DNA from: Pempheris klunzingeri | Lineage: Eukaryota > Chordata > Actinopteri > Acropomatiformes > Pempheridae | DNA: 64,000 nucleotides | Assembly: GCF_042242105.1 (NCBI RefSeq) | Contig: NC_092012.1 | Coordinates: 2,747,470-2,811,469, forward strand | Direction of reading: 5' to 3' | Shown: positions 1-11,083 of the stretch, piece by piece | Layout of the letters: each line of letters begins with the position of its first letter | Position numbering within the stretch: position 1 is the first letter of the stretch | Program-made: the position numbers and the translations under genes | The notes under the pieces: model-generated | What the model saw: only the letters and a program-made list of their open reading frames with translations | Told to the model about the DNA's origin: nothing | Database searches by the model: none

Positions 1-3000
1 GTAAATTCATTTAATTATATATTAGAGCTATTAGACAGCTGGTGTGTGTGTGTGTGTGTGTATGTGTGTGTGTGTGTGTGTCTCACCTCCATCACGCAGA
101 GCAGCTGGATCTTCTGCATCAGTTTAGCTTCGTGTGCAGCGAGGTCAGGCTGTAACCAAGAGACACAAAAATACATTAAACAGTGATCATGAACGAGTGA
201 CGAGCCTCTGAGCAGGTTCTGAACATTCAGATCTGGTGAGCTGTGCGTTTCCTCCTGAGGCCGGCGTATTAGTGGCTTTTAATTTATCATTATTATTATT
301 TTACATCCTCCATCACTGACTCTGACGTATAAAGAAAGTGTTTGTATCTTCTGGGTCCGAACTGCATCAGAAGCCAGTGAGGAAATGAGCCGACTTTTCA
401 GCTCAGTCAACATTTTCCTGATGAGTTTAAGGTCTCAGTCGTCTTGTGACAAACCAACAAGAGGCAGGTCAAGTCTAAACCTAACCAATCCGTCTTTGAG
501 GAAAAAACCCAGAAAAAACAAAAAAACAGCGTCACTTCTGGCTCAGAAAACACATATTAAACACTAAAAAACAGTATTCACCGTTCAGTGTGAACTATTT
601 GAAGATTCATGAATAGATTCATGCTCCACCTGAACGCCTGTGATGCAGTGCGACTCGACACGTTCTGATTCAATGCGATACACAAACAGCTTGATATTCA
701 GAGTGTTTTCGTTTTAGATCTTTGGTTTCTGTTAAGCGAACAGAGGGAGGGATCACCTGTTGGCCCCAGGCGGACTTGAAGCTCTGGAACTTCTCCACGT
801 TGCCTCCGTTGAAGGCGTAAAGCGTATCGATGAGCCACTGTTTGTCCGTGTTCCTCAGCGACTCCAGCACAGGATGCATCAGCTGCAAAGACACGACAGC
901 AGACGTGGGCCACCGTCAACAAGCTGAAAGGCTTTAAAAAGACGCTGATGAGGACGAGCAAAACAACCCACCAGCTCTCCAAAGTTGTAAACTCCCTCTC
1001 CTAAGAGTCCAGCCAGTCCCAGCGTGAACGCCCTCTCCTGCTTCTCCGTCTCTGTGGAGCGAACAGCGTCACATCGTTCAGAAACGTTCTCAAGCCAACC
1101 TGCCCGTTTCCTTCCCAGCATCCTTTGCTCACCTGGAAGGTCTTTGATGTCCACACAGCCGAGGTAGCGCAGGGCGTCCTTGTAGTAGGAGGCGTGGTTC
1201 CCGATGATGCGGTAATATTTGCTGGAGAGGTCGTAAAACCGGCCGTGGACCGACGTCACGCCGGGCAAGTTGTTCAACATTTCTTCAACTTCTTCGGTGA
1301 GTTTCTGGAAAAGAAAAGGAGGCGGTGAGTGTTTCACGTGGATCATTCCTCCTCCTCCGCATTAAACAGTCATTTCACTTTTTTAAAACCTCTTTGAATC
1401 CTCCGCTGATTTTGTGCTGGAAACTCTACAGCTGGTGCAGCCTCTCTTGGTGAGAGATGACCGAAATAAGGATGTTCAACAAATCAAGTGGCCTTTGTGA
1501 ATTTTATTAAAGGATTCGACAGGACAGGAGTTCCCAAAGTCTGTTAGGTCTGCAGTCGCACATTTATCATAGACTCAAAGCTAATTAAAAGAATAGTGTG
1601 CATATTTATCACAGACTGAAGATTATAAAGCTGGCCAGCCGTTGATTCACACATGTTATCAAAGGTAGAGCAGCAGAAGACCTCAAGTATTTATCAAACA
1701 TGATAAATTGACATTTCTGTAGTATTTTTCATGATAAGATACTTAGAAACGCCTCCATCCGTCACATCGGTGGTATTTCAAATGTTCTAGTTCAGTTTCC
1801 TAAAAAACACCCCGACTTTTTGTCTACAGATGCTGATTCAGATATCTTCACTCTGGTTCTGTTGACGTGGGATTGAATTTGGAGCGAGTAACAATCAGTT
1901 ACTGAAGAAAGTGTATGGTAACGGACTCTACAGTCAGTATAGCATCCATATCACAGTTTTACTGCAATTAAAAAAAAAAGTTCTATGTAAATTAAAACTG
2001 GAATACGTTCGTTCCAAATACTTTCTGCAGTCTTTTACCACCACACAGTGGAGGAGTAAATTAAATTAGGTTTCTCTTCTTGGAGCCCACTGCGCCCTGA
2101 TCTATTCAGCACACACTGGTGCAGTTACAGTGAAGTAAAAATGGGGAAAGCTTCAGGTGGCGTTTAATGATGCGATCAGAGTCCTTATCATACGTTTGTC
2201 ACCAGATTGTTCCCAATTGTTCCTTGCGTCTGTATGGGTTTTTTATCACTGTGGAATAATTACATCTTTTTGTTGTTGTCCTTGTGTTTTATTTTATCTT
2301 ATTCTTCAGATTGACATGATTTAACGTGCCTGAAATAAAGTTATGATGATGATGACGATGAAATACGTTAAAAGATTTGAGAGCAGCAGTAAATTCAAAG
2401 GGAAGCAGCAGAGATTCCTCCTCTGGTTTTAAGGTTTTGTTGGTTTTTGTTCGTACTCTGAATGTGGCTGCACACACAGTCACGTGTGAGCTGACGCCTG
2501 CCGGCGTCGCCGACACATCATGTGTGAGGTTCGAAATGTGCCACAGCGTGTTAAATCTGAACGAGGCGTGAGGCATGTTCTGGTGTCAGAAAGAAAAAGA
2601 AAGAAAAGAGGGGAGACGGGTGAGAGTTTAGGAGCTTTTACCTTCGTGGCAGGAAGGTCGTTGATCTCTAGTTTCAGGCTGCCGATAGACGTCTTGCAGA
2701 GAATGACGGCTTCTTCGCTGCTTTTCACCTGAACCAGAAAAAACACATTAAAGTTTGAACGTAAAGTTTAGTCCAATTCAGCCTCCCACATTAATATAAG
2801 CAGGGAACAGTTCAAATCAAAACTGAACGTATAAAAGATGCACGTTTTTCAGTTCTGATCCAGTTTCATCGGCTGAGAGGCTGCAGTAAACTACACAGCA
2901 CGACTTATCGAAAGAGCATAAACATCCACAGTAGGCTTCAGAAATGCATGAAATGCCATTGTCATCCAAATCTATTTATTTGAACTGTGGGTTAAGAGTG

Positions 3001-5156
3001 TGACGGAGCTCCAGTCCTGACTGGGAGAGGAGCCACTTTATTCCCCCAGCATGAAAGACACGGTGTAATGACTAATTAATTCTTTATCTCTCTACAATTT
3101 GGCTGTGGGCTTAAAATTAGATTATTAAATATTCATAAATCATAAAAACATCAGACTGTGGAATGTGGCTCGTACGTGGATCTGTGGCAGGAGGGAATAA
3201 CGACAGGATCGGCACCCGACACAGATACTTCATCTGACAGGCTCCACCTCTAAACATTATAACCTTCATCAAGGTGCCAAATAAACTGGAAACCGAGTGT
3301 ATTTTTTAAAATCAGTGAGGTTGACGTCGCTAAACTTACCTTTTCCTTGGTCTTCTCAAGAAAAGTGATGGCATCTTTGGGATCTGGAAAGAAAAACAAA
3401 AAAAGGTGCAAATCTCCGTAATTGTGGTAAATTTCATTGTTCTTGTTTTTGCATTTTAGTATATTTATCGTCTAAGTATATTTATGTAAATGTCTGATGC
3501 AGAGTGTCAATAAAAATCGCTGATAAAAAGGTGTATTCTGCTAAAACGCAGAATGTTCTTCTTACCTTGCATCTGTCTGGCAACATACAGTATAATCTCC
3601 ATGAGGGACAACGGGTTGATTCTGATAAAGGGAATAAAAATAAAGACTAAGCATTAAAACAGGCAGAAAGTGGCGACCTGTCAGGTGTAAAACAGGAAGA
3701 CGGAGAGTGAAGCTTATCTCACCTGTGCTCAAAGTCGCTGAGGAAGTTGTCGTAGAGCTTTAAGAGGAAACAACAAACTGTTAGATCACAGAAAACTTCA
3801 AAATGTTCCACGTTCACCTAACTGGAAACAAATCCTCTTCAATGTTTGACATCATTTACAGTGAAAGCTCGTCATTCAGAGTCAAAAAGGACTTTTTAAA
3901 CAAATTCACGGCATCTAAAGCAAAAATGTCCAGACTCTCGCAGCCTTTATCATCACGCATCACATATAAACACAACAGTGGAAAGAAAGTTTACAGAGTT
4001 CCTTAAGACTGGATCAGTCCTAGAAGATACAGCGATAAGAAGCTACCACAACATGGTGCAAAACTTTGACAACGCACATTAAAACATATTCATACTAATC
4101 CACAAATGTTCATTATGCTACAAGTGCAGAATAACATGATGTGTGTGTCCTGCTGTTACCTGTATGAGGCCATCTCCTGTTTTGAAACAAGGATCTTTAA
4201 CAAAGTCTGTCAGCTTCAGAGTCAACTGATGCCACAACCTGCCAATAAATAACAAGAAGAACACGTTGAAGTTCACCTGAATCACACAGGATAAACAAAT
4301 GTTCCTGCTTTGGCCACGAAATCAGTAAAATCAAGTCATATGTTGATTACAGACATTAAAAGATATAAAAACAAATGGTGAGTGGTGTTTAATGGTAGTG
4401 ATGGTTGGTGAGTGTTGTTAACTGGTTAAAAAGGTGTAAAACACATAAAAACGCCCATAAGGAGTAAAAACTGTTCATCAGGCACTTTATTGTCCAACAA
4501 GGTGTTCATGTTAATATGTCTAACCTGTTTATATTGAATACTGAGGGTCTCTGGGCTGTTTGTGAAGCCATGTAAGCAATATTTCTTCCTGCTAAATGAT
4601 GCTAAACACTTCACACAATCCCATGCTGGTTAGTTTAACCCTCACACTGATGTGTACTAACAAAACAGCATTAAATTAAACTTATATTACTCTTCTAGTG
4701 CCATGACTTTGGGTTCATCCATAGTATTCATGCTAGCTAACGGCTAAAAAAAAAACTTCTGACAGGCTGATAAACTTTGTCTTCCTCTGGATACATTTCT
4801 GCTGTTTGGATCAAAGCTTGAGTACATTTAATCACACGTCCAGGGAGTCTACTTTACGTGTTTAAAGATATATATGTGAAGCCAAGCTCCCGCTGTGATC
4901 TTTAAGGAGTAATTTGAAGCTAACATTGGTTAGCCTAAGCTAAAGCTAGCTCCGCGCATGACTCAGCGTGCATTTCCAATGAATGAGCTAGCTAATGTTA
5001 GCTAGCCTAGCATTAGCACGTTAACTAGCTAACAAGTCTGGCTTTTTTTTTTTACCTTTTGTTGTAATAATCCTCCAATGTGTGCCACTCCGCCGCCATC
5101 TCCGGCGTGGAGCTGTTGCTCTGCTGTTGTTTGAGGTACCCGGTAACATCTTTCAT
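1..5156 (-). CDS. psmd13: psmd13, 26S proteasome non-ATPase regulatory subunit 13 (Rpn9), 5' part of gene, ten coding exons
   Basis: PSMD13/Rpn9 is a scaffold subunit of the 19S lid of the 26S proteasome, in cytosol and nucleus. Coding exons in transcript order: 5156-5056, 4238-4160, 3757-3723, 3621-3566, 3383-3340, 2728-2642, 1304-1133, 1051-972, 882-757, 149-87. All have AG/GT borders and the phases add up to exactly 281 codons. The translation follows the known vertebrate protein closely: it starts MKDV, has the helical-repeat stretches [25 protein letters not shown] and GCVDIKDLP, then [16 protein letters not shown], and ends in the window at [10 protein letters not shown]. Human PSMD13 is about 376 aa, so the last ~95 residues, with most of the PCI domain, lie beyond position 1. 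No frame breaks were seen. The start is the first ATG of the conserved MKDV N terminus. It diverges from sirt3 across a 503-bp gap. Confidence 0.95.
42..80. repeat. (GT)n microsatellite just inside psmd13 intron 10
   Basis: Interrupted GT repeat on the plus strand, hence (CA)n in the psmd13 transcript. It begins about 6 bases after the exon 10 donor. Confidence 0.95.
87..149 (-). CDS. psmd13: psmd13 coding exon 10, last exon inside the window
   Basis: The 63-bp exon encodes [20 protein letters not shown] and then E, start of the PCI-domain region. Its GTGAGA donor is followed within a few bases by a long CA tract on the transcribed strand. Later exons are outside the window. Confidence 0.92.
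757..882 (-). CDS. psmd13: psmd13 coding exon 9
   Basis: The 126-bp exon encodes [20 protein letters not shown], then [20 protein letters not shown] and QQ. It corresponds to the helices leading into the PCI domain. Confidence 0.95.
972..1051 (-). CDS. psmd13: psmd13 coding exon 8
   Basis: The 80-bp exon encodes [20 protein letters not shown] and then VYNFGEL. The acceptor is TCCACAG and the exon returns to phase 0. Confidence 0.93.
1133..1304 (-). CDS. psmd13: psmd13 coding exon 7
   Basis: The 172-bp exon encodes the most conserved part of the protein, with [20 protein letters not shown], then YDLSSKYY and [20 protein letters not shown]. Confidence 0.95.
2642..2728 (-). CDS. psmd13: psmd13 coding exon 6
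   Basis: The 87-bp, frame-neutral exon encodes [20 protein letters not shown] and then EINDLPATK. The human counterpart has [18 protein letters not shown]. Confidence 0.94.
3340..3383 (-). CDS. psmd13: psmd13 coding exon 5
   Basis: The 44-bp exon encodes [15 protein letters not shown], the counterpart of human DPNVALTFLEKTREK, with a clean GTAAG donor. Confidence 0.92.
3566..3621 (-). CDS. psmd13: psmd13 coding exon 4
   Basis: The 56-bp exon encodes [18 protein letters not shown], matching human INPLSLVEIILHVVRQM. It ends in phase 1. Confidence 0.92.
3723..3757 (-). CDS. psmd13: psmd13 coding exon 3 (35-bp micro-exon)
   Basis: A 35-bp exon encodes [11 protein letters not shown] plus two bases of the next codon. 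It is too short for ORF finders; it is supported by the AG/GT borders, the phase and the match to human LYENFISEFEHR. Confidence 0.9.
4160..4238 (-). CDS. psmd13: psmd13 coding exon 2
   Basis: The 79-bp exon encodes [18 protein letters not shown] and then TGDGLIQ. It matches the human LWHQLTLQVLDFVQDPCF segment and restores frame exactly after exon 1. Confidence 0.93.
5056..5156 (-). CDS. psmd13: psmd13 coding exon 1
   Basis: The exon encodes the initiator Met and residues 1-33, including [12 protein letters not shown]. The donor reads AAAAG|GTAAA on the minus strand and the exon ends in phase 2. The glutamine/serine-rich N-terminal stretch differs from mammals, as expected for the least conserved part of this protein. 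Confidence 0.93.
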
Positions 5157-5659
5157 TGTCGCGGCGGACCTGAAGTTGAGTTTTATCCCGGACTGATGAG
5201 TGTTGTTGAATTTTCTTTCAGCTAACGTCAAGTACCCTGCCGCAAAGGATGATGGGGGGTGAAGGGGGCGTGTCTAAAGCTAGCTAGCTAGCTCGCTAAT
5301 GTTAGCCAAGTTTTTTTTTCCACTCAGGAAAGTTAATTTCTCGACCGCTAAACACTCAACTATTAGTTTCAAGTAAGTTATTTTTCATTAACAAACTGCG
5401 GATAATTGAACAAAATAGGCGACGAAGCTTGTTTACGAACGACCGAGTTGTTTGTTGCAGCTAAAGTTAAGCTAGGCTATATAGTACATTACGGTGCGTC
5501 AGGAGGTCAAAGGACGACAACAACAATAACAACAACACATTTCTGCAGGCGCTAGTTTCCTATTCCATCTGGTTTTAAGTGGGTAAAATGTGTTTAATGG
5601 CTCGTGTTAAAAGGTGGGAGTCATGAAATAAGCGTCAGTTTAGATAAGCTAGGTAAGTC
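5157..5659. promoter_or_regulatory. bidirectional psmd13/sirt3 promoter region
   Basis: The interval separates the start codons of two divergent genes by 503 bp. It holds a GC-rich stretch next to psmd13, a GGGGGCGTGTC box near 5263-5273 that resembles an Sp/KLF site, and a run of GCTAGC near 5277-5300 followed by GCTAATGTTAGC. I see no clear TATA box for either gene. Mammalian SIRT3 and PSMD13 are known to be driven by a shared bidirectional promoter; that this arrangement is retained here is inference from the head-to-head spacing. No transcription start sites can be read directly. Confidence 0.7.
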
Positions 5660-5738
5660 ATGGCTCCTGTGATGAGCTCCTCGTTAATGTCACCTGTCCG
5701 ACTGTGTTGGAGAACAAGCTGGAGACTCTCTGCACACG
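5660..5738 (+). CDS. sirt3: sirt3 coding exon 1, mitochondrial presequence
   Basis: The exon encodes [20 protein letters not shown] and then WRLSAH, basic and free of acidic residues. The donor is ACACG|GTTAGT. Reading on past the donor gives an immediate TAG, which supports splicing here. Confidence 0.75.
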
Positions 5739-8700
5739 GTTAGTACACAGACCAGACAGCTGAAAGTAGAAGAAGTTGTCGTTTCTGGGTGATAATTGTG
5801 ACAAATATCTTGTGTTTTTTTCCCCCCAGGCTTTGGTCAAAGGAGTCCAGCTCCAGCTGCTGCAGCCCTGTGCAGGTACATTTCACCTGTGATCTCCCAA
5901 AGTGTTTGACACAAGCACGATGACCACTCACATCAGATTAGATATCGTTTATTGATCCCTCAGTGGGGAAAGTTTGCTGTTACAGCAGCTCAAAGGGGAC
6001 AGACAAAAGCACACAGTTAAAAGAAATAGAAAATTAAAAAGCAATAATATAATATATACAGAGGAAAAACCTGTATACACAAAGAAACAATTATATACAC
6101 AATAATTACAAAAACAACAGGGTGAGGTGGAATGGGATGTGAATTATTGCAGTTTATATAATAATAATAGTAATAAAGTGCATAGGTGGTGGTTGTGATT
6201 GGTGCAGCAGACTATAATGCAGCTTTATACAGTCTGACTGCAGTCGGGATGAAGGAGCTGCTCCTTCTTACATTTAGGGTGTATCAGTCTGTCACTGAAG
6301 GAGCTGCTTAAGGCCCCCACAGTCTGATGCAGAGGGTGGGAGGTGTTGTCCATGATGGAGGACAGTTTGGTCAAGGTCCTCCTCTCTCCCACCACCTCTA
6401 TGGAGTCCAGGGCCAGTGTGCAGTCAGGGTCAGGTATAAAACGGGTGAAATTGTGCGCTATGCTAACACGAAGATGCCAAAGGCGAGAATGAAGCAGCAG
6501 ATGGTTTCAGACAGAGTTTGGAAACAGCTGCAGCAGCCATGTTGTGCTATGACCATGTAAACCTGTTCTAGTAAGACCTCCAAATCCGTGTATGTACTTG
6601 AAAATTAGCAGAATATGGGGTTTTTAAAAGGAGGGATGTTCAAAGTCTCCTCTAAAGCTCCTTCTCCAAATTCTTGATCACAATCTCCTCCATCCTTGTT
6701 CTGCGTCTTCAGACAATCAGGTTCTCCCTGGTGGAATGGGACTCTGGGATTTTTCTCTGGCGGCGGTGCAGCTGAGGAGCAGCAGACCCTGCAGGACATC
6801 GCCAAGAACATCAGAGAGCGGCGGTGCAAGAGGGTGGTGGTGATGGCCGGAGCTGGGATCAGCACGCCCAGCGGCATCCCCGATTTCAGGTAAAAAAGGT
6901 TAGATATGCTTTCCCGTGTTCTAGTATTTCCCCAAACCTGAAAATATGAGGTGCGTTCCGGCGTCCAACCGCAGATTATTCCCTCTCAGGTCTCCAGGCA
7001 GCGGTCTCTATGACAACCTGCAGCAGTATAACCTGCCTTATGCCGAGGCCATATTCGAGATCGGCTTTTTCCACCAAAACCCGAATCCCTTCTTCGCCCT
7101 GGCCAAAGAGCTGTATCCAGGCAACTATCAGCCCAATCTGACCCATCACTTTGTGCAGCTGCTTCACAAGAAGGGTCAGCTTCTCAGGATGTACACGCAG
7201 AACATCGACGGGCTGGAGAGATGTGCGTCTTCACTTCTCATGTCCATAAAGAAACTGCTACACATCTCTGAGTCATTTTAAACCATTTCTCTTGCTCACA
7301 TGTGTGTATGTGTGTGTATAAAGTGGCAGGGATTCCTCCTGAGATGTTGGTGGAGGCTCACGGTACATTCGCCACCGCCACCTGCACCGTCTGCCTGAGG
7401 AAATACGAGGGAGAGCAGCTACGAGTGAGTTACACCGCTTCACAAACAACCAGCTCAGTCCGCAACCGTAGACTGTATGTAAGAAGTGGGCGTAGTGAAA
7501 ATGAGCCGACTTCTCTCCTGATTTATCAGCTCAGTGGACATTTTCCTGATGAGTTTCTGCTCTCAGTCTCTAGTTCACAGTCTTCTTCAGCACAGCAGGA
7601 CGTTCATTTAGTAAATCATGGTCCCATTTAGAGGAAGATACACCAGGAAGAGGTGCAGTCTACAGTTTAAATTGGGGTTCAGTGTGCAGGTCAGACACTG
7701 ATTCAGACATATAAAGATGGATGTAAACGGGAAATAAGTGTTTTTGAGATCAGCCAGACTTGGTGATGAATTTTTGGTTCCTCTTTTTTGGTTTGAATGA
7801 GTGATCAGTTGACAGTAACTATGCGGTTTGTGTCCTCGTCTCGTCAGCCGGATGTGATGAGCGGGACGGTGCCGAAGTGTCCCACCTGTAAGGGCGTGGT
7901 CAAGCCCGACATCGTGTTCTTCGGCGAGGAGCTTCCACGTCACTTCTTCAAGTACCTGACGGACTTCCCGCTAGCCGACCTCCTGATCGTCATGGGCACT
8001 TCGCTGGAGGTGAGCGACATTTGAATATGAAAGGCGAAAGGAGGATGTTTCTTTGTGCAGCACCGTACAACGATAACAACACGCTGTCAACTCCTCGCCA
8101 TGCAGGTGGAGCCCTTCGCCAGTCTGGCAGGAGCTGTACGCAGCTCCGTCCCCCGTCTGCTCATCAACAGGGACCCGGTGGGGCCGTTCGCTTGGCGCCG
8201 CCGGCCTCAGGACGTCGTGCAGCTGGGTGACGTGGTCAGCGGCGTGCAGGCCCTGGTCGACGCTCTGGGCTGGACTCAGGAGCTGGACGCTGTGATGAAG
8301 GCTGGTGCAGAGAAAGTGAGTGTGCGCTGATATCTATGTTCTTAAAACGCATTGACACCAGAGTTCCCATGAGCCTCTTGGGTGGTTAAAGTGAGAAAAA
8401 AGACTCTGCGCTGAGGGTCCATGCATGTATTTAATCCAACAACCAGCTTTTCTGTGTTAAAACCATCATTGGCGTAAAGTACATGTGGGAAATGTGATTC
8501 ATATACACATTTTTATTTTATTATAATATTGTTTATATAATTATATATTATTTATTATGTTTTCCTCATTGCTTTTAGTGATTTTGTAGTAAAGTATCTG
8601 TGGACTGTCCCCCTGCTGAAGGTTTAAAACAGTATTAATGACCACTTTTGACCACTTGGGGGCAGTAAACACAACACTGACCTACAGTGTTATCATAGTA

Positions 8701-9107
8701 AACAGTAGTTCCCTTTTTACATGATGGGAGTAACGTTATCATTAAGTTTAGCTGCTGAAATTCCACTTTATTCACCAGCTGATTTCTAACTTTAACTCTT
8801 TTTTTACGGCTCTGTACTGTTTGTTTATCAGAGCTTGTTTTCTGGAAACAGCTTAATAAAGGCGGTGAGATTGAACCTGAACGTTAAAGTTACCTTAAAG
8901 ACACCAAAAGCTCCGTCCAGTAGCGCTGCAGAGTCCCACATTATCATTTCAACCACGTAGTTCATATAAAAATACCAGTTAGAGCAGCTTTTTTCTGATT
9001 AAATGCCATCAGGAGTCTGAAACCTCTTTATCAACATTTGGATATAAGAAGTCAGATTTTATTGTTTCTATTTTCATCTGCAGGTTGAAGCAAAGAAAGA
9101 AGAGTGA
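5660..9107 (+). CDS. sirt3: sirt3, mitochondrial NAD-dependent protein deacetylase sirtuin-3, complete
   Basis: SIRT3 removes acetyl groups from lysines of mitochondrial enzymes, using NAD+ and releasing nicotinamide and O-acetyl-ADP-ribose. Coding exons: 5660-5738, 5830-5875, 6713-6889, 6990-7222, 7324-7424, 7848-8009, 8106-8315, 9084-9107. Phases close exactly to 343 residues plus TGA. Residues 1-62 have no Asp or Glu and many Arg, Ser, Ala and Leu, as in a mitochondrial presequence. The sirtuin core runs from about 65 to 330: GAGIS (88-92), GIPDFR (96-101), TQNIDGLE (170-177), catalytic His191 in EAHG, zinc cysteines 199/202 and 223/226 with the usual spacing, then GTSLEV and LINRD. The start ATG has an in-frame stop four to six bases upstream. 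The N-terminal exons are predicted from splice borders and phase; the core is certain. SIRT2-like identity is less likely given the presequence and the psmd13 neighbour. Confidence 0.93.
5830..5875 (+). CDS. sirt3: sirt3 coding exon 2 (46-bp micro-exon)
   Basis: A strong acceptor (TCCCCCCAG) and donor (CAG|GTACA) bracket 46 bases encoding [15 protein letters not shown]. It joins exon 1 in phase 1 and exon 3 in phase 2 with no stop, continuing the basic, Ala-rich presequence. Support is splice sites and frame only. Confidence 0.7.
5935..6440 (-). mobile_element. LINE 3'-end remnant in sirt3 intron 2
   Basis: The plus strand reads TTTATTGATCCCTCAGTGGG near 5948, then an A/T-rich tail. On the minus strand it translates in part to [12 protein letters not shown], which resembles the C terminus of reverse-transcriptase ORFs of fish LINEs. 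I recognise the pattern as a common teleost LINE 3' end; the exact family is not certain. It is truncated and inactive. Confidence 0.65.
6713..6889 (+). CDS. sirt3: sirt3 coding exon 3, start of the sirtuin fold
   Basis: Encodes the end of the presequence and the first NAD-binding elements, including [19 protein letters not shown]. The donor is TTCAG|GTAAAA. An ATG at 6696 lies just before the acceptor but would start inside the intron. Confidence 0.93.
6990..7222 (+). CDS. sirt3: sirt3 coding exon 4, NAD-binding core
   Basis: The 233-bp exon encodes [20 protein letters not shown] through [11 protein letters not shown] place the donor after GAGAGAT (GTGCGT follows). The next exon then restores [14 protein letters not shown] with no break. 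Confidence 0.92.
7324..7424 (+). CDS. sirt3: sirt3 coding exon 5, catalytic His and first zinc Cys pair
   Basis: Encodes [20 protein letters not shown] and then [13 protein letters not shown], with the catalytic His in EAHG and the first CxxC. The acceptor TATAAAG follows a TG-rich stretch with few uninterrupted pyrimidines. Confidence 0.92.
7848..8009 (+). CDS. sirt3: sirt3 coding exon 6, second zinc Cys pair
   Basis: The 162-bp, frame-neutral exon encodes [20 protein letters not shown] and ends at MGTSLE before a GTGAGC donor. Confidence 0.95.
8106..8315 (+). CDS. sirt3: sirt3 coding exon 7, C-terminal Rossmann segment
   Basis: The 210-bp exon encodes [20 protein letters not shown] and [10 protein letters not shown], then [18 protein letters not shown]. 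It ends GAEK before GTGAGT. Confidence 0.94.
9084..9107 (+). CDS. sirt3: sirt3 coding exon 8, last seven codons and stop
   Basis: Behind a CATCTGCAG acceptor, 24 bases encode VEAKKEE and TGA. Reading through the exon 7 donor instead would give an early stop (VSVR*), so this short, charged C-terminal exon is the better model. Confidence 0.8.
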   Translation, partial: VEAKKEE

Positions 9108-9380
9108 GCACTTCTCGACGTGGAGCTGGAGGTTTGACTTTACTCACTAAACTCACTGTGGGACTGTGGGAGTTTGTTGCACACAGTTTTTCTCGGTGTT
9201 ACTGTGCCGATACTCAGATCGCTGGTTGTGTTAACGGAAACTTACAGACTGGCAACAATAAGGAACTGTTAAAATGGAGATGTGCAGTATAATGTCTCTC
9301 TAAAACGCAGGTAAGTGACACGACACGTCATGAAAACGTGATGGAAAAATCAAACCAGGGGTTTTTTTGGTCACCGCAAA

Positions 9381-9386
9381 AATAAA
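9381..9386 (+). terminator. sirt3: AATAAA polyadenylation signal, probably sirt3
   Basis: A canonical AATAAA lies 274 bases after the sirt3 stop codon and is followed by TG-containing sequence. It is the first perfect hexamer downstream on this strand that I noticed. Confidence 0.6.
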
Positions 9387-10402
9387 GTGTCAAAAATAGT
9401 TGCCTTAATTGTCACTGACTAACACTAATGTGTTCATTTGTTATATGTGCAATAGAAAACCATGTGGAGCCAATAAGAAACATGTACGATATTATAGTAT
9501 ATTTTATTTATTAGCCTCAAACTTGTTGCAGTGTGTAAAAGTTCTGTGAAAGAAATGCAAAGACGACCTTGACGAAGGCCTTTATTTGTATGAAGAATCA
9601 TTTTAATCCCTCTGAAAATCACTTTTTAATGGAATTAAAAGTCAAAACTTAAAAATAAACATAAATATTTCATTTAATTCAGGCGGTCTCATTCAGATGA
9701 AAGGCCTCTCGTGCAAAGAGAGACCTGAGAACAAGCAACATTCACAGAAACACCACACAGAACAACACAAATACACAAACAGTGATTGGTTTGCTGGAGC
9801 TTTATGGCAGAAAAAAACCTGAGAAACATCCAAGACAAGTTTCTGATGCTACAAATAAATATAAGATTTATTGTAAATGCTCTAGTTGAAGCTTTAAATT
9901 CCACCAGAAGCATCTCGGCTCCGCTAAGGATGCGTTTCCAGTCTATCTTTAAAGGTGCAGCACACACAAGTTTTCAAAATAAAAGCCCCAGTGCAGCCTT
10001 TCAGTGGTATATTCCAGCAGCACATCAGTATTGTTTTCTAATGGGGGGGGCACCAGGCCAGACGTCAGCCGGTCAGAGGGTTTTTAACACCGTAGACGAC
10101 CAGAGGTTCATCTGGGATGTGGAGAAACACTCTGACTTTAGCTGCAGCACAACAAAGCAGGAAGTACATCCAAGAAACACATTTAAAGCAGCAGCAGAAG
10201 AAGAAGAAGAAGAAGACGAACTGCAGCCTGTTTGATCAGAAGAAGAAAAATGACCACAGCGGGAAGGTGACCCAGTCGAGCCCGGTGGGATTTCTGGGGA
10301 GGAGATTCGTGTTGCTGGAACCAAACGAAGACTGGTGACGTAGAAGGAGCGGATGATGAGGATTACCTGCAGCCCACAGGTGTGACAGCTAACACACAGT
10401 AT

Positions 10403-10439
<37 letters not shown>

Positions 10440-10568
10440 CATGTGTTTGTAGTTGTAGTTGGACATAATGGAAGGAAAACCTCTACATGCAGCTGAACAT
10501 GTGGAATATGGAGCGACTCATCCTGGCAGATTGTGCAGCCACAGGTGCTTTTGGGGATCAGATTACTA

Positions 10569-10600
<32 letters not shown>

Positions 10601-11048
10601 TATTTGTTATTATTTTACCCAGATATTGATCAGGATGCTGATGTTACTAGTGAACTTAATTGGAATAACAGATATTATGGGTTTACTTATGTTGCTGTTT
10701 TTGGTGACCAGTTAGGAAAAAAATAAATAAAAAAAGGGGAGAAATGTTGAAGAAAATCAGGAAGAAATCAGGTTTTCTAATTTATTCACTTATTGTGCTT
10801 TGCTGTCTGACCTGTATTTGATCTCTGTGTGTCACATGCTGCCGTATGGATCAGAGGCCTGTTGTGATCGGCTATAAGGTGTTGTTTCTTTGTCTGTTGG
10901 TTATAAAAGATGTTGAATGTCCGTCGTCACAGACTTCAGGTTCCTTGTGAACGAGGTTTGTCTCCTGTTATTGTGCAAAAACATATTTTAAGCTCCAAAC
11001 ATTTGGTTTTGTGCGTTTGTTTTGTACGTGTAGAGTCCTTTTACAGAC

Positions 11049-11083
<35 letters not shown>

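Noticed and set aside
6696..6712. ATG at 6696 as the sirt3 start
   Set aside because: It lies before the CTTCAG acceptor at 6712, so it would be intronic in the model with the two upstream exons, which give the expected presequence.
9786..10235. 149-codon open frame after sirt3
   Set aside because: It partly overlaps a dispersed repeat shared with 39970-40170, ends in a Glu run from an AAG microsatellite and has no domain.
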